A stretch of 64,000 bases of DNA from Leptobrachium leishanense (GCA_009667805.1 CM019067.1:67963997-68027996); one strand, 5' to 3'. Counted from the first letter of the stretch, positions 45,535 through 57,866 are shown. Numbers and translations: made by a program. Notes: generated from the sequence alone by a model not told the origin.

Positions 45535-46648
45535 AATAGGTTCCCGACAACTTCCTCACACAACACGACAGATCTTGCGCCGTGTTGCAACATCCAGACA
45601 TACTGTACAAACTGAAACTTAACCCCAAATACTTACAGCTGCAATTTCAGCAACAATGGCTGGAATATTCCATGGCTGATATAATCTATTTCAAATTAAA
45701 ATATTACCACACATACCACCAAACAATGCTCCATGAATTATACATTGTTCATGAAATCTTCCTAAATAGTGTATTTATGGATGAGATTGAGCGTCTGTTG
45801 AGCGTGATACATGTTAGCACAGGACCTTAATGAATGGTCTTACTGGCGAGGCGATGAATGGTTAGAAGAATAAAAGGTGTGGGTCCCAGGTAATTATTTT
45901 AAACAGCTAAACTGGGAGTGGCGTGATACAAAGCCTTTGGCTTTTCATCTTCTCCTGCCAGAATTTTGTACAGATTTTTTTCTATAGCTCACTATGAAGT
46001 CTGCTGAAATTTATTGGTAAAGTATATTTTAATTGCCCTAAATTGCACCAAGCAGCACTAAAGCAGGCTGAGGCTACATAGATTTTGAAGAGCTTTGTAA
46101 AGGGCAATTTGATTCATAAAGGTCACATACCTTTTTTTTAAGCTGCATTGCTATTTTACTGCAGGGGATGTGTGGAAGGTTGATTATTATTTTTTTTTCC
46201 AAATTAATTTACAATGTTACTACCACATTGCTATAACCTACAGCAGGGGTGGATCCAGACACAAGGGGGGGCACTTTACCAGTTTTGGCTAAGAGTTGGT
46301 GTTGGGTTCGTAGTAACAGGCTGCGCTCGTCACACTCACTCTCTCCAGAACATTGCACAGGGTGTGCAGCTCAGGTGACACAGGAGAGACACTGCACAGC
46401 AAAGCTCTGCACTCTGATACAGGCTCTGTCACTGAGAATCAGGCACCAGCAGCAATAACACGCCGCAGGTCCATACACCCACTGACACCCATACATAGAC
46501 AGACATATAACTCAGAGATACAAACACATATTGTACATAGTCACACACACACACACCTTCTAGGGAAGCCGCTAAAGCCAGGCTCAGAAACTCGTCTATT
46601 CCCAGACTTTATAGGCGGCATCACAAAATATTGTCCCATTTATGTAAA
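45535..46648. other. No gene recognised; possible hAT-like end at about 46243
   Basis: 'caggggtggatccagacaca' resembles a hAT terminus, and a similar reversed end lies at about 52785-52802. A (CA)n run sits near 46540-46555. Open frames at 46249-46652 have no known motif. Confidence 0.35.
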
Positions 46649-46651
46649 TTA

Positions 46652-47052
46652 ACCTCCCTGGCGGTTATCCCGAGTGTGTCTCGGGGTTAAATTTCACCAC
46701 TGAGAGCGGTAACCCAGAGACACACTCGGGCTGTATACATCACCTCTCCGTGCGCTCCCTCACTGATCTCTGCAGTCTCCTCCGGCGATCGCAGCCTTTT
46801 ACTTCCTGGATTCCTTCTCGCGAGGAGGGAACCAGGAAGTATAAGGTCGCAGTCGCCGGAGGAGGCAGCTGGGGACATCGAGGGAGCGCAGGGAGAGGTG
46901 ATGTATCCAGCGGCATCCCGAGTGTTGCTCGGGGTTACCACTTCCAACATAGGAATTTAACCCCGAGCCACACTCAGGATACCGCCTGGGGGGGGGGGAA
47001 TATAGACCGCTTTTAGACGTGGTTTTTCACAAAAATTAGACTGCCAGGGAAG
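46652..47052. mobile_element. GC-rich DNA element with CCTGGCGG ends
   Basis: Left end 'aacctccctggcggttatcc' follows TTAA; right end is ctgccagggaagtta. Inside are repeated inverted pairs cccgagtgtgt / acactcggg and cgaggaggg / ccctcctcg. The ends and interior suggest a TTAA- or TTA-targeting element. No coding. Confidence 0.5.
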
Positions 47053-47583
47053 TTACAATGTTAACTACAATCAAAGCAAAGTGTCTTATTCACTTTTAGA
47101 GTTCACAGACTAATTGCTGGGAGTTTTTTTTGCTGTGCAGCTCTGTTATACACCTGCACTGCCTGAATATATTGAGGAGTTCCTAAAAGGAAGAACATTA
47201 GAAAAAAAGAGGGAAAGGTGGTCCCAAAATAAGGACTGTTCCTTAAAAACAGAGACATTTTGGAGATATGCAATCAGGAACACAGTCACACACTGCTGTA
47301 TACAGACACAAATGCCCCCTGTGCCCTCTCTCTGGATACACCAGTGACCTACAGCGAAAATCAGCGTTCGGTTACCTTTCTTGGCCATTCGGCTATCCAG
47401 AGAGCAGGCAATTCGCCAAATCCTGGCGAATTGCCTGCACATAGGGTGCCTGTTCGGTGCCTGTTCGAGGGCAGTGAAATCCCCATAAAAAAGCACTGCT
47501 TCGGCTATTCAGAGAACACAAACCAGCAGTGAAAGGTTCCCGAAATGCCCTGCCATTCGGTGGTTTCATTCAGCAGGTTTATT

Positions 47584-48686
47584 CATCAACAGTCATCAAC
47601 AGCTTTGGCTTTAATTACCACCTCTACGCTGATGACACTCAGATCTACCTCTATACCCCTGACCTCTCTCCCCCTGTCCTTTCAAAAGTCAGTGACTGTT
47701 TATCTGGCATCTCCTCCTGGATGGCCTCCCACCACCTAAACATGTCAAAGACTGAGCTCCTACTTATTCCTCCCTCCAATGCCTCCCCACCTCCTGACTT
47801 CTCTATCACGGTGGAGGGTATCACCATCTCCCCATCAAACCAAGTTCGCTGTCTTGGAGTTACACTTGACTCTGCTCTTTCCTTCATCCCCCACATCCAG
47901 TCTCTTTCCTCCTCCTGCCGATACCAACTGCATAATATTTCCAGAATTCGGCCATTTCTTACCGCTGTCACCACAAAACAATTCATACACGCCCTAGTAA
48001 TCTCCCGACTCGACTATTGCAATAATTTCTTATCTGGCCTCCCTCTGTCCCGCCTCTCCCCCCCTACAATCCATCCTGAACGCCTCCGCCAGGCTAATCC
48101 ACCTCACCCACCGCTCTGTCTCTGCCGCTCCCCTCTGCGAGTCCCTTCACTGGCTCCTCATCCACTGCAGAATTAAGTTCAAAATCCTTATCCTTACCTA
48201 CAAAACCCTCACTAACTCAGCTCCCCACTACCTGTCCTCACTAATCACCAAATACACCCCAGCCCGCTCCCTAAGGTCAAACAGTGACCTGCGCCTAGCG
48301 TCTCCCTGCATTACCTTTTCCCATGAGCGACTGCAGGATTTCTCAAGCGCAGCCCCATCCTCTGGAACACTCTCCCTCGTACTGTCAGACTTTCCCCTAA
48401 CTTCTCTTCCTTCAAACGCTCCCTTAAAACGTTCCTATTTAGGGAAGCCTACCACCCAACTCACTGATGCAACCATCAATCAATCTCCCCTTGCAGTCCT
48501 CTCCTCCTGTTTCCAACCCCAACCCTTCTAGATTGTGAGTTCCTACGGGAATAGGGCCCTCTTCTCCTCCTGTACTGTTTGTCAAATGTTGTTCAATGTA
48601 TTGTATTGTAACCCTGTCTATACTGTGCCTATTGTACAGCGCTGCGGAATATGCTGGCGCTTCATAAATAAAGAATAATAATAATA
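47584..48686 (+). mobile_element. L2 LINE, 5'-truncated
   Basis: Starts inside the reverse transcriptase and ends with 'gcgctgcggaatatgctggc'gcttcataaataaag and an (ATA)n tail. It is inserted into family A, with attca near both junctions as a possible short target duplication. It supplies the key for identifying reversed L2 ends at 17204, 30413, 32952 and 41401. Confidence 0.85.
47586..48465 (+). pseudogene. L2 reverse transcriptase C-terminal half, frameshifted
   Basis: Reads YHLYADDTQIYLYTPDLSP with the catalytic YADD, then SSWMASHHLNMSKTELLLIP, CLGVTLDSALSF and VISRLDYCNNFLSGLPLSRL. All are typical of L2 proteins. A frameshift at a C-run near 48058-48065 moves the sequence to another frame, where LIHLTHRSVSAAPLCESLHW and HYLSSLITKYTPARSLRS continue the domain. 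A further shift lies near 48340. It would have been the copying enzyme of the LINE but is truncated and broken. Confidence 0.85.
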
Positions 48687-49401
48687 ATTCAGGCGAATCC
48701 CATAGGCTTCAATCTTAAAAATATTCCCGTTTTAATACAATATCTAATAAACCGTTCATTATAAAATTCTGCAGTAAAAAGTCTCTTTATTTATAGATTT
48801 TTTAGGATATTTTAATCATTTTTCTGGATTTTTTGTTTTTTTTAAACAAATTCCGATTTCTTTTTTTTGTTAACTTTACTTATTTTTTCTGTAACAGCCC
48901 TTTTTATTATCATTCCCTGGACCTCATATGTAAATTTCAGACATTTTCGCTCAGTAGTTTCTTTGCAAACAGCGTTTCACTTTTCAAACATTCAAGGAAA
49001 CAGTTTTTTTAATTTATTCACTGCATTCGTCTGCGGTGTTGGCTTTTTCCGGGGGCTGCGCTGCGTGTGATCGGCTCCTGCTCGGGTTTTTCTAGCGTTT
49101 TCGGCGGTTTAATCCAGATGTTTTTGCGGGTTTTCGGTGTGCATTCGCCGGGTTTTGCGGCGACCTTTCCCTGCAATTCGAGGACCCTGTGCTGCTTGTT
49201 GAATACACTGCAGGATCGCCGAAATGGAATCGTCAAAACAAACTGAATTGAAGAGAACGAAAAGTCACCGAACATGCGGTGACTTTTCGATTCTCTTTGA
49301 ATTACCCTGATTGTCTCTGCCGTAGAACAGAAAAAAAAAATTTGCATTAAAAAAATTTTTATTTTTTATTTTTACACATTACATGGTTGTCATGGAGCTG
49401 A

Positions 49402-49912
49402 TGTAACGCTCCATGCTTCAAACCCCAAGAGACTTTATGTTCATTTATATCGTGTGATTTTAGATATATTTTACATCGTTTGGTTTTAGTTTAAATTAGT
49501 TTAGTGTAAAATGGCATAGCTTTGGTTTTAAATACTTATATTCCTGTAGGTAAATGTGTTTCTGTATATCCAGTAAACAAGCTTTACTGCTGTGTAATTT
49601 ATGCAACAGGGCTATTCCCTTTATCAGTGTTTGTTTTTAATCTGATGTGTTAGAACAATGGATTATGCAAATGTTGTGTGAGTTGAAGTCTAAAGAATGT
49701 AAAGAATGTTTATTGTACATAACTGACATAATGTAATTAGTATATTGGTAGGACGAGGTGCGTCATTTAAGCAAATTATGACTGTTGGACTTCAGCATAA
49801 ATGGTGGCATTTTGTTCATTAAAAGTCAGAGAACTCTCAGAGCTGAGAGAGAGAGAATCCTGTTTTAAAGCATACAGCCGCGCCTGGTGTCTTTATTAGA
49901 AACTACGCTACA
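49402..49912 (+). mobile_element. Possible solo LTR (511 bp)
   Basis: Starts TGTAACGCT and ends ACGCTACA. The last 120 bases ('aagtcagagaactctcagag ... ctggtgtctttattag') resemble an LTR R/U5 region. Flanking CTGA and CTAT match only partly. No internal coding. Confidence 0.35.
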
Positions 49913-50269
49913 CTATATACTCAACATCAGAAGGCACCGAGCGGCCTTCTGGAAATTCCTAACGGCTCCAGGGCAGAGGAACAGAAGCAGGCGGGTCAAG
50001 CTGCTCGAGGCGCTGAGGACAGCGCTCCCAGTAGCCGGGCTGACCGCAACGAAGGGGTGTCTGGAGAGTCAGGACAGGCGGAAGAGAACGGTTCCGTCAC
50101 AATGGTCATGTTTAGTTTCATTGTAAATGGACGAGCACAGCCTGTTACAATGGAGATGCAGGTTCCAAAGTTTCCCTGCCTCTCCTCACTGCAGTGCCTC
50201 AGTCTAGGTTGTCGATTAAACAATGCGTTGTATCATCAGCTCCACACTTGCTGGCAGTGTGGGAAATGA
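49913..50269. other. No gene recognised
   Basis: Open frames on both strands (49887-50269) show no known motif. Confidence 0.35.
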
Positions 50270-50480
50270 GAAGGTGAGTTAGCGCAGCATCACTGTTCAC
50301 TTTGTAATTGTAAACTGAATAATATTGCTGTGTTTGAAGAAAGAAATAGAAAAATAATATTTTATTTGTTATTTTATTTTTACAGAAATCTAACCTGAAT
50401 ATATTTGGTATCACTGGAAAGGCCATAATCTTGTGTTTCTAATGATACGTCGTATGTTCCTCTAGCCCTTAGCTCCACAG
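50270..50480 (+). repeat. Family N repeat fragment
   Basis: 'gcgcagcatcactgttcact', aatattgctg and 'atcactggaaaggccataat' follow the same order as 80-310. Truncated before the hairpin region. Confidence 0.5.
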
Positions 50481-50599
50481 ATACAGTGGCTTAAATGATT
50501 GTAAATTGTGAAAAAAATAGTTTTTTTTACTTGTGCCAGTTGCCTGTAGGCACATGCCTACTCTGCCTAGTTATAAATTTGGCCCTGCTTGTATCTGTA

Positions 50600-50830
50600 C
50601 TTTACATGGACTTTCAGAAAATATAACCCCCTGAATCGTCTCCCTAATTAATAGTCAGTGACCCCAGAGCTCTCCCTGTATTCTGCCCTATCCCTGGCAG
50701 CTGTAATGCAGCAGTAAAGTTAAACATTTTCTTACAGTGAAGGAGTGCGCTGCTTCTTGAATCTTTTTTACTACAGGATGCAAGGAGTAAGATCTCACAG
50801 AGAAATTTATTTTGCCCCAGGAAGAACACT
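50600..50830 (-). repeat. Dispersed repeat family P, copy 3, reverse
   Basis: The reverse complement reads 'gtaagaaaatgtttaacttt' then gccagggatagggcagaa and ctctggggtcac, matching 21768-21860 closely. Confidence 0.55.
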
Positions 50831-51029
50831 AATATTTCATTAAAATGTATGTAAATGAGGTTTTTATATACAAATTTTCATTGCATCGCAATAGCGTGTA
50901 TATGTTTCTGGCATTGAAATCGTTAATTAGCATTTGTTCACCAAACATGAAATGCTACATTTAAACTTGATTTTTATCCAAATTTTTATTTCTTAGTGCT
51001 TCATAGTTTCACGAAACACTGTTTCATGC
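50831..51029. other. No feature recognised
   Basis: AT-rich. Confidence 0.4.
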
Positions 51030-51400
51030 TTAAAGGAACACTCTGTGCACTGTAACCACTCAATGTAAAATGAGTGATTATGGTGCTCTGAACATCCTCA
51101 GCCCTCTACCCCCTCTGGAGGGCTCTTGGAGTGCTGATTCAGTCTACCAAAGGCAGGGGATCGGCCCTGCTAAGAACCTGAGCTCAGCGAACACTGAGGT
51201 CAGATTCCTGGCCATCGGGACCTTTGGGAACCAGCTGCATTCCATGACTGTCAGTGTTCTCAGCAGTGAGAGCCATTGGACCTGCTGCCTCTTTGTGGTC
51301 ACATGATATGGTGCAGCATAGAAGAAACAGCAGCATGACAGAGAGAGCAGGCCACATTTTAAGCTTAAATAAATGGTTAAAACGCGAGAGGGGGTGCTGA
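51030..51400 (+). mobile_element. TTAA-type element, left end only
   Basis: TTAA then AGGAACACTCTGTGCACTG, a terminus like that at 38979. No matching right end was found. The frame 51070-51306 has no known motif. Confidence 0.35.
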
Positions 51401-51980
51401 GGGGGTCCAGGATGGGTTAATTTTTAATGTCTCCTTCCTGTAGTTAAATATGTTTAAAAGCAAATTCAAATATTGCTTCTTTGTGTGAGCTTATACATTA
51501 TTCCATTGATTCTCCTCAGACAAAAAGAGCTTTACTGCGAGACAACAAAGTCCAGGTGATATTTTCTGTCGTTTACTTCTCTTCAGTCAAAACCAGCAAC
51601 TGACAATGGGATGTTCAAAGCATCATTGTACAAGAAATAATTACTACGTCAAATGAAATACCACTCAACAAACACAGACGTATAGGAACACAACCGACAT
51701 CAGCACAATGTATTCAGTGTGGATTACCCATAGTACAGCTTACACAGCTGCCCCTTTAATGAAAAGACAGGTGGGGAAAGCACCAATAAGCTGTAAAATG
51801 AAAGTTGTTTGTATTTGGCAGGACTATGACATGTTCCTCCACTAGAAATCAAGAAAAAACACGTATAATGTAAACTGAATAAGTATTGACGCTGCCAACA
51901 ACAAACTGATATACAGTAGGAGTAAGCTACTCCGGGATGGACACTTTCCTGGCATCGGTTCCCCAGAACTGACCCAAAAC
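51401..51980. other. No feature recognised
   Basis: No supported gene or repeat. Confidence 0.4.
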
Positions 51981-51983
51981 TAA

Positions 51984-52735
51984 CAGGGTTATTCAAAGAG
52001 TGAATTTCGGGGCCATTCGGCTATTCAAACCCTGGCAATTCACCAAATATTGGTGAATTGCCAGCGAAATACGGGTGATCTTCGGCATCAGTGAAATCCC
52101 CATAGAGAAGCAATGGTTAATCTATTAACAGACACCAAATAGCAGAGAAATGTCAGTGAAATGCCCTGATGTTCAGTGGTTTAATTCGGCAGGTTTAATC
52201 AGGCAAATCCCACAGGTTTCAATGTAAAAAAATATTCCCGTTTTTATTCAAAATCTATTAAACCACCGATTCTTTTAATTTGCAGCAAAAAGTCTATTTA
52301 TTTTTTTAGGCATTTTTTGGGATTTTTTTGGCCAAATTCTTTTGTTTGATACATATATCTTTTTTTAATAGCGTTTTTTTTCTTCCCGTAAAAGACCTTT
52401 TTATTATTATTCATAGGACCTTATATATTAATTCCAGACATGTGCATCCAGTAGTGTTTTTGCAAAAAGTGTTTGAATTTTTTTTAAAAGTGTCAGTCCT
52501 TTTTTTTTTTTTACCCCATCCGTTCGTCAACTTGTCAGCTTTTTCCGGCGGCTGGTCGGCGCTGTGTTTGGCGGATTGTCAGCTTTTTTTCGGACGCGTT
52601 CGGGTTTTAAGCTGCTTATCGGATCTGATAAGTTCAGCACTTTTGCGTCAGTTTTTAGTTTCGATTCGGCAGTTTTTTCGGCGGGTTTTCACTGCACTTC
52701 CCTGAGCTTCATGCCGACGGCCACTCGCAGGAACA
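51984..52735 (+). mobile_element. Family A2 element
   Basis: Left terminus CAGGGTTATTCAAAGAG after TAA, left hairpin caattcacc/ggtgaattg, then the same ordered blocks as family A (gaaatccccatag, aatgccctga, attcggcaggtttaatcagg, AAACGGGAATA in reverse). The right part reaches about 52735 but the terminus is lost beside a poly-G/poly-C tract. Confidence 0.65.
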
Positions 52736-53733
52736 GAAGCACTCGGCAATATTTTCTTGGGGGGGGAATGTCCCATTGCCCCCCCCCCCCGGATCCAGCC
52801 CTGAGGTGAGTAGGTATAGTAGAGATTCTCCAAGATTCTAATAAACATGTCATGTGGTTAGAGTTAGTTCTGCTTGCCTGATTTCGATAGAGGTGAAAGA
52901 GTCAGAGAGAGGAACGCAAAGTCATAACCAGAGAACAAGGAAACTGGGTTACTGAGTAATTGAAAAACTCAGGGTGCAACCTGTCCCCAGGTTGGTGGAG
53001 TTGCCTACTTTTGCATGATTTTTCCATCAAAGCTTGTGAGATAATATTTTTAGACGAAAGAGTTTAATAGGAGTTGGGTATCACTGAAGTAAAGTTTAAT
53101 ATGGTTGGTCCTTATGATTCATGCATTTTGAAAGAAAGGCAATGGATTTGCAAAATGCAGCCAGTTGTACATGATTCCTAGCGAAGATACAGTATTCGTC
53201 TAAAAAAATCAATACCAAATTAGCATGTGTGAAATATTAAAACCACTTGTGACAGAATTTCGTCTGCCACATCCATCTCTTGAGAAGTATGTTAAAGCAC
53301 TGCTGAATCAGTAAGAGTTTAGGTCACTGTGCTTTGGTGATGACCTTGTTGTCATAATCCGACAACAGAAGCCAGGAAATCAATTCAGCGTTCCTCATGT
53401 GACTGTTTCAAAAATATTTGAAGACTGAATCCTAATTTTGCTGAGTGCTTTACTGCGTCTCTGCAAGTTACAATACAGAACATGATGGAAATGAGAATAG
53501 AGTTTCTACACAAGACATATTCATTGCAAAGTTTCCGACTGGAAGATCGATGTATGAATATTCTGTCCAAAGTATTTGTCACGTCTGGTACTGGGATTGC
53601 AGGAATATGGATCCTTCATGCGGTAATGCGGTAGCACGGGTGGGTTAAGGTTGGTGGTTCGTAGGAAACGGAAATACGAGGACTTGGAAGTATAAGGAAC
53701 CTGGGAGACACAATGCGGTCTTGGTAGGTGAGG
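52736..53733. other. No gene recognised; G/C homopolymer hairpin at 52757-52793
   Basis: A G8 run and a C14 run bracket aatgtcccattg, next to a hAT-like end ccggatccagccctg. No coding motif in the rest. Confidence 0.4.
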
Positions 53734-55695
53734 CAGGGCAGCCATCAGAAATGATGGGGCCCCTTACTAAACCTCACAATGGGGCCCCCACCCCCCGGCA
53801 CTCCCTCAACCTCTAACAACTTTTATCCCCCTTCAAAAAAAAAAAAGAAGGACATAACATAGCACCATAGCAATAAAACTCCCAGTAATGTGCAGTGTGT
53901 ATGAGCATATCACAGAATCCACAGCAATAAATCTCACAGTAATGGGCTGTATATGATGGCCTTTGGGTCTGGGCCTGGTCCCTGGGTCTGATTTGGGCCT
54001 TGGGGTCTGGGCCCTGGGCCTTGGGGTCTGTGCTCTGGGCCTTGGAGTCTGGGCTGGGCCTGGTCCCTGGGCCTTGAGGTCTGGTCTTGGCCCTGGGTCT
54101 GGGCTCTGGTCCCTGGGACTGGGCCTTGGGGTCTGGTCCCTGGGGTCTGGGCCATGAGTCTGGCCTGGGGTCCAGTCCCTGGGCCCTGAGTCTGGCCTGG
54201 GGTCTGGGCCCTGGGGTCCAGTCCCTGGGGCTGGGCCTTGGGGTCTGGTCCCTGGGGCTGGGCCTTGGGGTCTGGTCCCTGGGGCTGGGCATTGGGGCCT
54301 GGTCCCTGGGGTGGGGGCCCTGGGTCTAGGCTGGTCCCTGGGGTCTGGCCTGGGTTCTGGGTCTGGGCCTTGGGGTCTGGGCCTCAGGGTCTGGGCTCTG
54401 GGTCTGTTCCCTGGGTCTGGGCTCTGGTCCCTGGGGTCTGGGCCCTAGGTCTGGCCTGGACCCTGGGTCTGGGCCTTGGGGTCTGGGCCCTGGGTCTGGA
54501 CCTTGGGGTCTGGGCCCTGGGTCTGGGCCTTGGGGTCTGGGCCTTGGGGTCTGGGCCTTGGGTCTGGGCCCTGGGTCTGGGCCTTGGGGTCTGGGCCCTG
54601 GGCCTTGGGGTCTGGGCCTTGGGTATGGGCCTTGGGGTCTTGGCCTTGGGGTCTGGGTCTGGGCCTTGGGGTCTGGGCCCAGGGTCTTGGCCTTGGGGTC
54701 TGGGCCCAGGGTCTGGGCCTTGGGGTCTGGGCCTTGGGGTCTGTGCCCAGGGGTCTGGGCCCTGGGTCTTGGGGTCTGGGCCTTGGGGTCTGGGCCCTGG
54801 GTCTGGGCAATGGGGTCTGGGCCCTGGGCCTGGGCCCTGGGGTCTGGGCCTTGGGGTCTGGGCCCTGGGGTCTGGGCCTTGGGGTATGGGCCCTGGGGTC
54901 TGGGCCAGGGTCTGGGCCTTGGTCTGGGCCCTGGGTCTTGGGGTCTGGGCCTAGGGCCTGGGGTCTGGGCCTTGGGGTCTGGGCCCTGGGTCTGGGCCTT
55001 GGGTCTGGGCCTTGGGGTCTGGGCCCTGGGCCTGGGTTTGGCCCTTGGGGTCTGGGCCCTGGGTCTGGGTCTTGGGGACTGGGCCTTGGGGTCTGGCCTG
55101 GGTCTTGGGGTCTGGGCCTAGGGCCTGGGGTCTGGCCTGGGGTCTGGCCTGGGGTCTGGGCCTTGGGTCTGGGCCTTGGGGTCTGGGCCCTGGGCCTGGG
55201 TTTGGCCCTTGGGGTCTGGGCCCTGGGTCTGGGTCTTGGGGACTGGGCCTTGGGGTCTGGGCCCTGGGTCTTGGGACTGGGTCTGGGCCCTGGGGTCTGG
55301 GCCCTGGGTTTGGGCCTTGGGGTCTGGGCCACGGGTTTGGGCCTTGGGGTCTGGGCCCTGGGGTCTGGGCCTTGGGGTCTGGGCCCTGGGTTCTTTTCTT
55401 CTGTCTTCTTTTCTTCTGGTCTTCAGCCCAGGCCCTCCACCTCAGGTGCGCAGCTTCACTAAGTGGAGGGGGCGGAGCCAAAGCAACGTGCTTGGGAGGC
55501 CCCCACACGCTGCTTTGCCCCGCCCAGCCAGCCAGTGAAGCTGCCAGGAGCCGGAAGAGACACAGTGTCTCCTCCGGCTCCTGCAGCAGAGACACAGCTC
55601 CGGATTTGGACTCATCGACTCCGATACCGGAGTTGTAAAAGGGCGACGCCGCTGCCAACGGCAGCATGGGGCGTAATGCCCTGATGGCGGCCCTG
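53734..55695. mobile_element. hAT-like element dominated by a G-rich minisatellite
   Basis: Ends CAGGGCAGCCATCAG and CTGATGGCGGCCCTG. Flanking octamers AGGTGAGG (53726-53733) and CGGTGAGG (55696-55703) match at 7 of 8. The termini match the 646-bp element at 13655-14300. Most of the extra length is the minisatellite at 53970-55392. The 3' part (55440-55690) is ordinary GC-rich element sequence with a hairpin gtgtctcctccgg-type pair. No transposase. Confidence 0.75.
53970..55392. repeat. G-rich minisatellite, 13/14-bp units (about 1.4 kb)
   Basis: Built from tctgggccttgggg (14 bp) and tctgggccctggg (13 bp) in varied order. A pair is 27 bp, so both strands stay open for hundreds of codons (for example 54476-55462 forward and 54445-55332 reverse), giving GSGPWVWALG- or QTPGPRPQGP-type text. 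These are not proteins. The forward strand has dense GGG runs, so four-stranded G structures are plausible. Confidence 0.9.
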
Positions 55696-55790
55696 CGGTG
55701 AGGTCTTGGGAGACACGGTGGGGTCTTGGTACATACGGTGAGGTCTTGATATACACAGTGGGATCTTGGTACACATGGAACAGGAGGTTG
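55696..55790. repeat. Short tandem repeat, about 25-bp unit
   Basis: Four diverged units of ggtcttgg-acacacggtgag type directly after the hAT element. The element's target site lies in this small array; a related ggtcttggtaggtgagg lies on the left side. Confidence 0.6.
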
Positions 55791-56997
55791 CTGTGAGAAT
55801 CAGGACAGCCCTGGGAGAAGCAGGACTATAGGAAACAGACGTCTTAGCTGACAGGTGATTGGTTAAACAGGATCAGCTGAGCACAGGTCTTTCTTTAGTC
55901 AGCTTCAAGGCCACAATGCAGTAGCCAAAACTTGGAATTGGCGTAGCCCTTTATTCAGGTATGTGAATCATGTGGTTTGAGTTAATTGTGTGTGTATCCT
56001 GGAATCCCAGTGCTGGTGATGACCAGTACAGGAATGGTGCTGCCAGGGTTCAGAGCACGGATCATGACAGTATTATTTTCAGGGGCATTAGTCACATCTT
56101 TTCTATAAATTCTATAAAACGATAGATAGATATATTGATAAATAGATAGATAGATAAAGATCACTGCAAGACAAAAGGTTTCATTTTTCAACAAAAGATC
56201 AGATATATATAGAATGATGTGTAATTTTGTAATATGGCATTGTGTTAGCGTTTTCGTTTTTGTGTTGCATTTGCAAAAATCCCTGACAGTTTGCTTCTCT
56301 TTGATACAAATTATTTTTGTATATTCTAATAATAGTTGCATTGCCATAGCAATTAGTAATGAAAAATCACGGACATCAGAAATGATATATCTACACAATA
56401 TCCTGTGCATTTAGGGTTTTTTTTGCAGCGTCTTCAATATGCCCAGTTGTTTTAATGTGGAATTAGTTTAAACCATAGCTTGCTGAGAACATATTTGCAG
56501 AGATAAAAGAGAAGCACAAGGCTCTAGGGGAGTGGGTGGAGAAGACACAAGCAAAGAGTCCAACATGGGAGTTGCCATGGAAGGAAGCTTACAAGAGGAA
56601 AGTCGATTTCATACCAATGGTATTGACATTTATTACTTCTTATAAATATGACTTCAAATACTCTGAGTGTATACATCCCCATGGAACTTAGTGAGAAGCC
56701 TTTATTGTAATTAATTTAAGGTTCCTGTAAGAATATGGTAGATCTAACAAAGGGATAACAGATTTATGAGAGACCAAACAAGTCAATAAATATAATATTC
56801 TGTTACACCATTGACTGTTGACAAAAATACTAGGAATAAGAGGGACATGTTGAATACTGAGGCAGAGCAAGAGACTTAAAGACCACTCCAATGAGAAAAG
56901 AAAACTAGAAGCACAGAGCAATGCAGAGACGAGATAATATGAGCGCATACAGCAAAGAAGGTGCTCCGGGCACTCCACATAGGCTTGAATACCATCA
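55791..56997. other. No gene recognised; short (GATA)n near 56122-56157
   Basis: AT-rich sequence. The reverse frame at 55982-56410 has no known motif and crosses the GATA run. Confidence 0.4.
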
Positions 56998-57005
56998 GTT
57001 TACTG

Positions 57006-57866
57006 TAGGGATGCACAGATACCACTTTTATAAGACCAAGTACGAGTACCGATATTTTTTAAAAAGTACTCACCGATACCAAGTACCGATACTTTTATTT
57101 TATGTCATGTGACCGCTTTCCAATAAAAACAGACCTCATATAAAAATGCCCCCAGCTCACATGTATATATCCCCCCGAGATATATATACAGAATGCCCCC
57201 AGCTCACATGGAGATTGCCCCAGCTCACATGGAGATTGCCCCAGCTCACATGGAGATTGCCCCCAGCTCACATGGAGATTGCCCCCAGCTCTCACGGATT
57301 TGCCCCCAGCTCTCATGGATATGCCCCCAGCTCTCATGGATTTGCCCCAGCTCTCATGGATTTCCCCCCTAGCTCTCATGGATTTGCCTCCAGCTCTCAC
57401 GGATTTGCCCCATCGAACACTGGGGAAGCTGGCCGCGTGCATGTAAAGCACGCGGCCAGCGTTCCCCTCTGGCGGCTGCAATACTCACCTGCTTCCGAAG
57501 GTCCGGTCGCGCTGCTGTGGCGTGATCACGTGGCCGCCGGCGGCGCTTCTGTGATGCTGCCTCCAGCAGCCTCTCGGCTGGAGGCAGCGTCACAGAAGCT
57601 CCGGCGGCCATGTGATCGCGCCACAGCAGCGCGACCAGACCTTCGGAAGCAGGTGAGTATTGCTGCCGCCGGAGGGGGAACACTGGCCGCGTGCTTTTCA
57701 TGCACGCGGCCAGCTTCCCCAGCCCCGTGGATACCGGCAAGCCAGCACAGCGCTGGCTTCTGGTATGGGGGGGTGTATCGGGCCATTTGCATGAGTACTA
57801 AGTACTCGTGCAAATGGCAGTATCGGCACCGATATCGATACTAGTATCGGTATTGGTGCATCCCTA
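57006..57866. mobile_element. hAT-like element with perfect 8-bp target duplication (861 bp)
   Basis: Ends TAGGGATGCACAGATACC and GGTATTGGTGCATCCCTA. Perfect duplication GTTTACTG at 56998-57005 and 57867-57874. Inside: a 22-bp minisatellite (57190-57415) and a GC-rich inverted repeat (57420-57720) with ggccgcgtgc / gcacgcggcc and 'tcgcgctgctgtggcg' with its complement. Frames on both strands in the inverted repeat are artefacts. No transposase. Confidence 0.9.
57190..57415. repeat. 22-bp minisatellite inside the hAT element
   Basis: Units of cagctcacatggagattgcc plus cc, drifting to cagctctcatggatttgccc, about ten copies. Confidence 0.85.

Larger units (their letters stand above)
47354..49310 (+). 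mobile_element. Family A element split by an L2 LINE
   Basis: Left part 47354-47583 (hairpins present, outermost terminus lost) and right part 48687-49310 with right hairpin and terminus GAATTACCCTG. The two parts join at a single position of the family A consensus. The intervening 1.1 kb is an L2 insertion. Confidence 0.75.

Noticed and set aside
53813..55667. Very long open frames on both strands (up to 328 codons)
   Set aside because: They come from a 13/14-bp minisatellite whose paired period is 27 bp; the text is pure low complexity and appears in several frames at once.
57146..57844. 232-codon forward frame
   Set aside because: It crosses a 22-bp minisatellite and a GC-rich inverted repeat inside a hAT-like element, with frames on the other strand as well.
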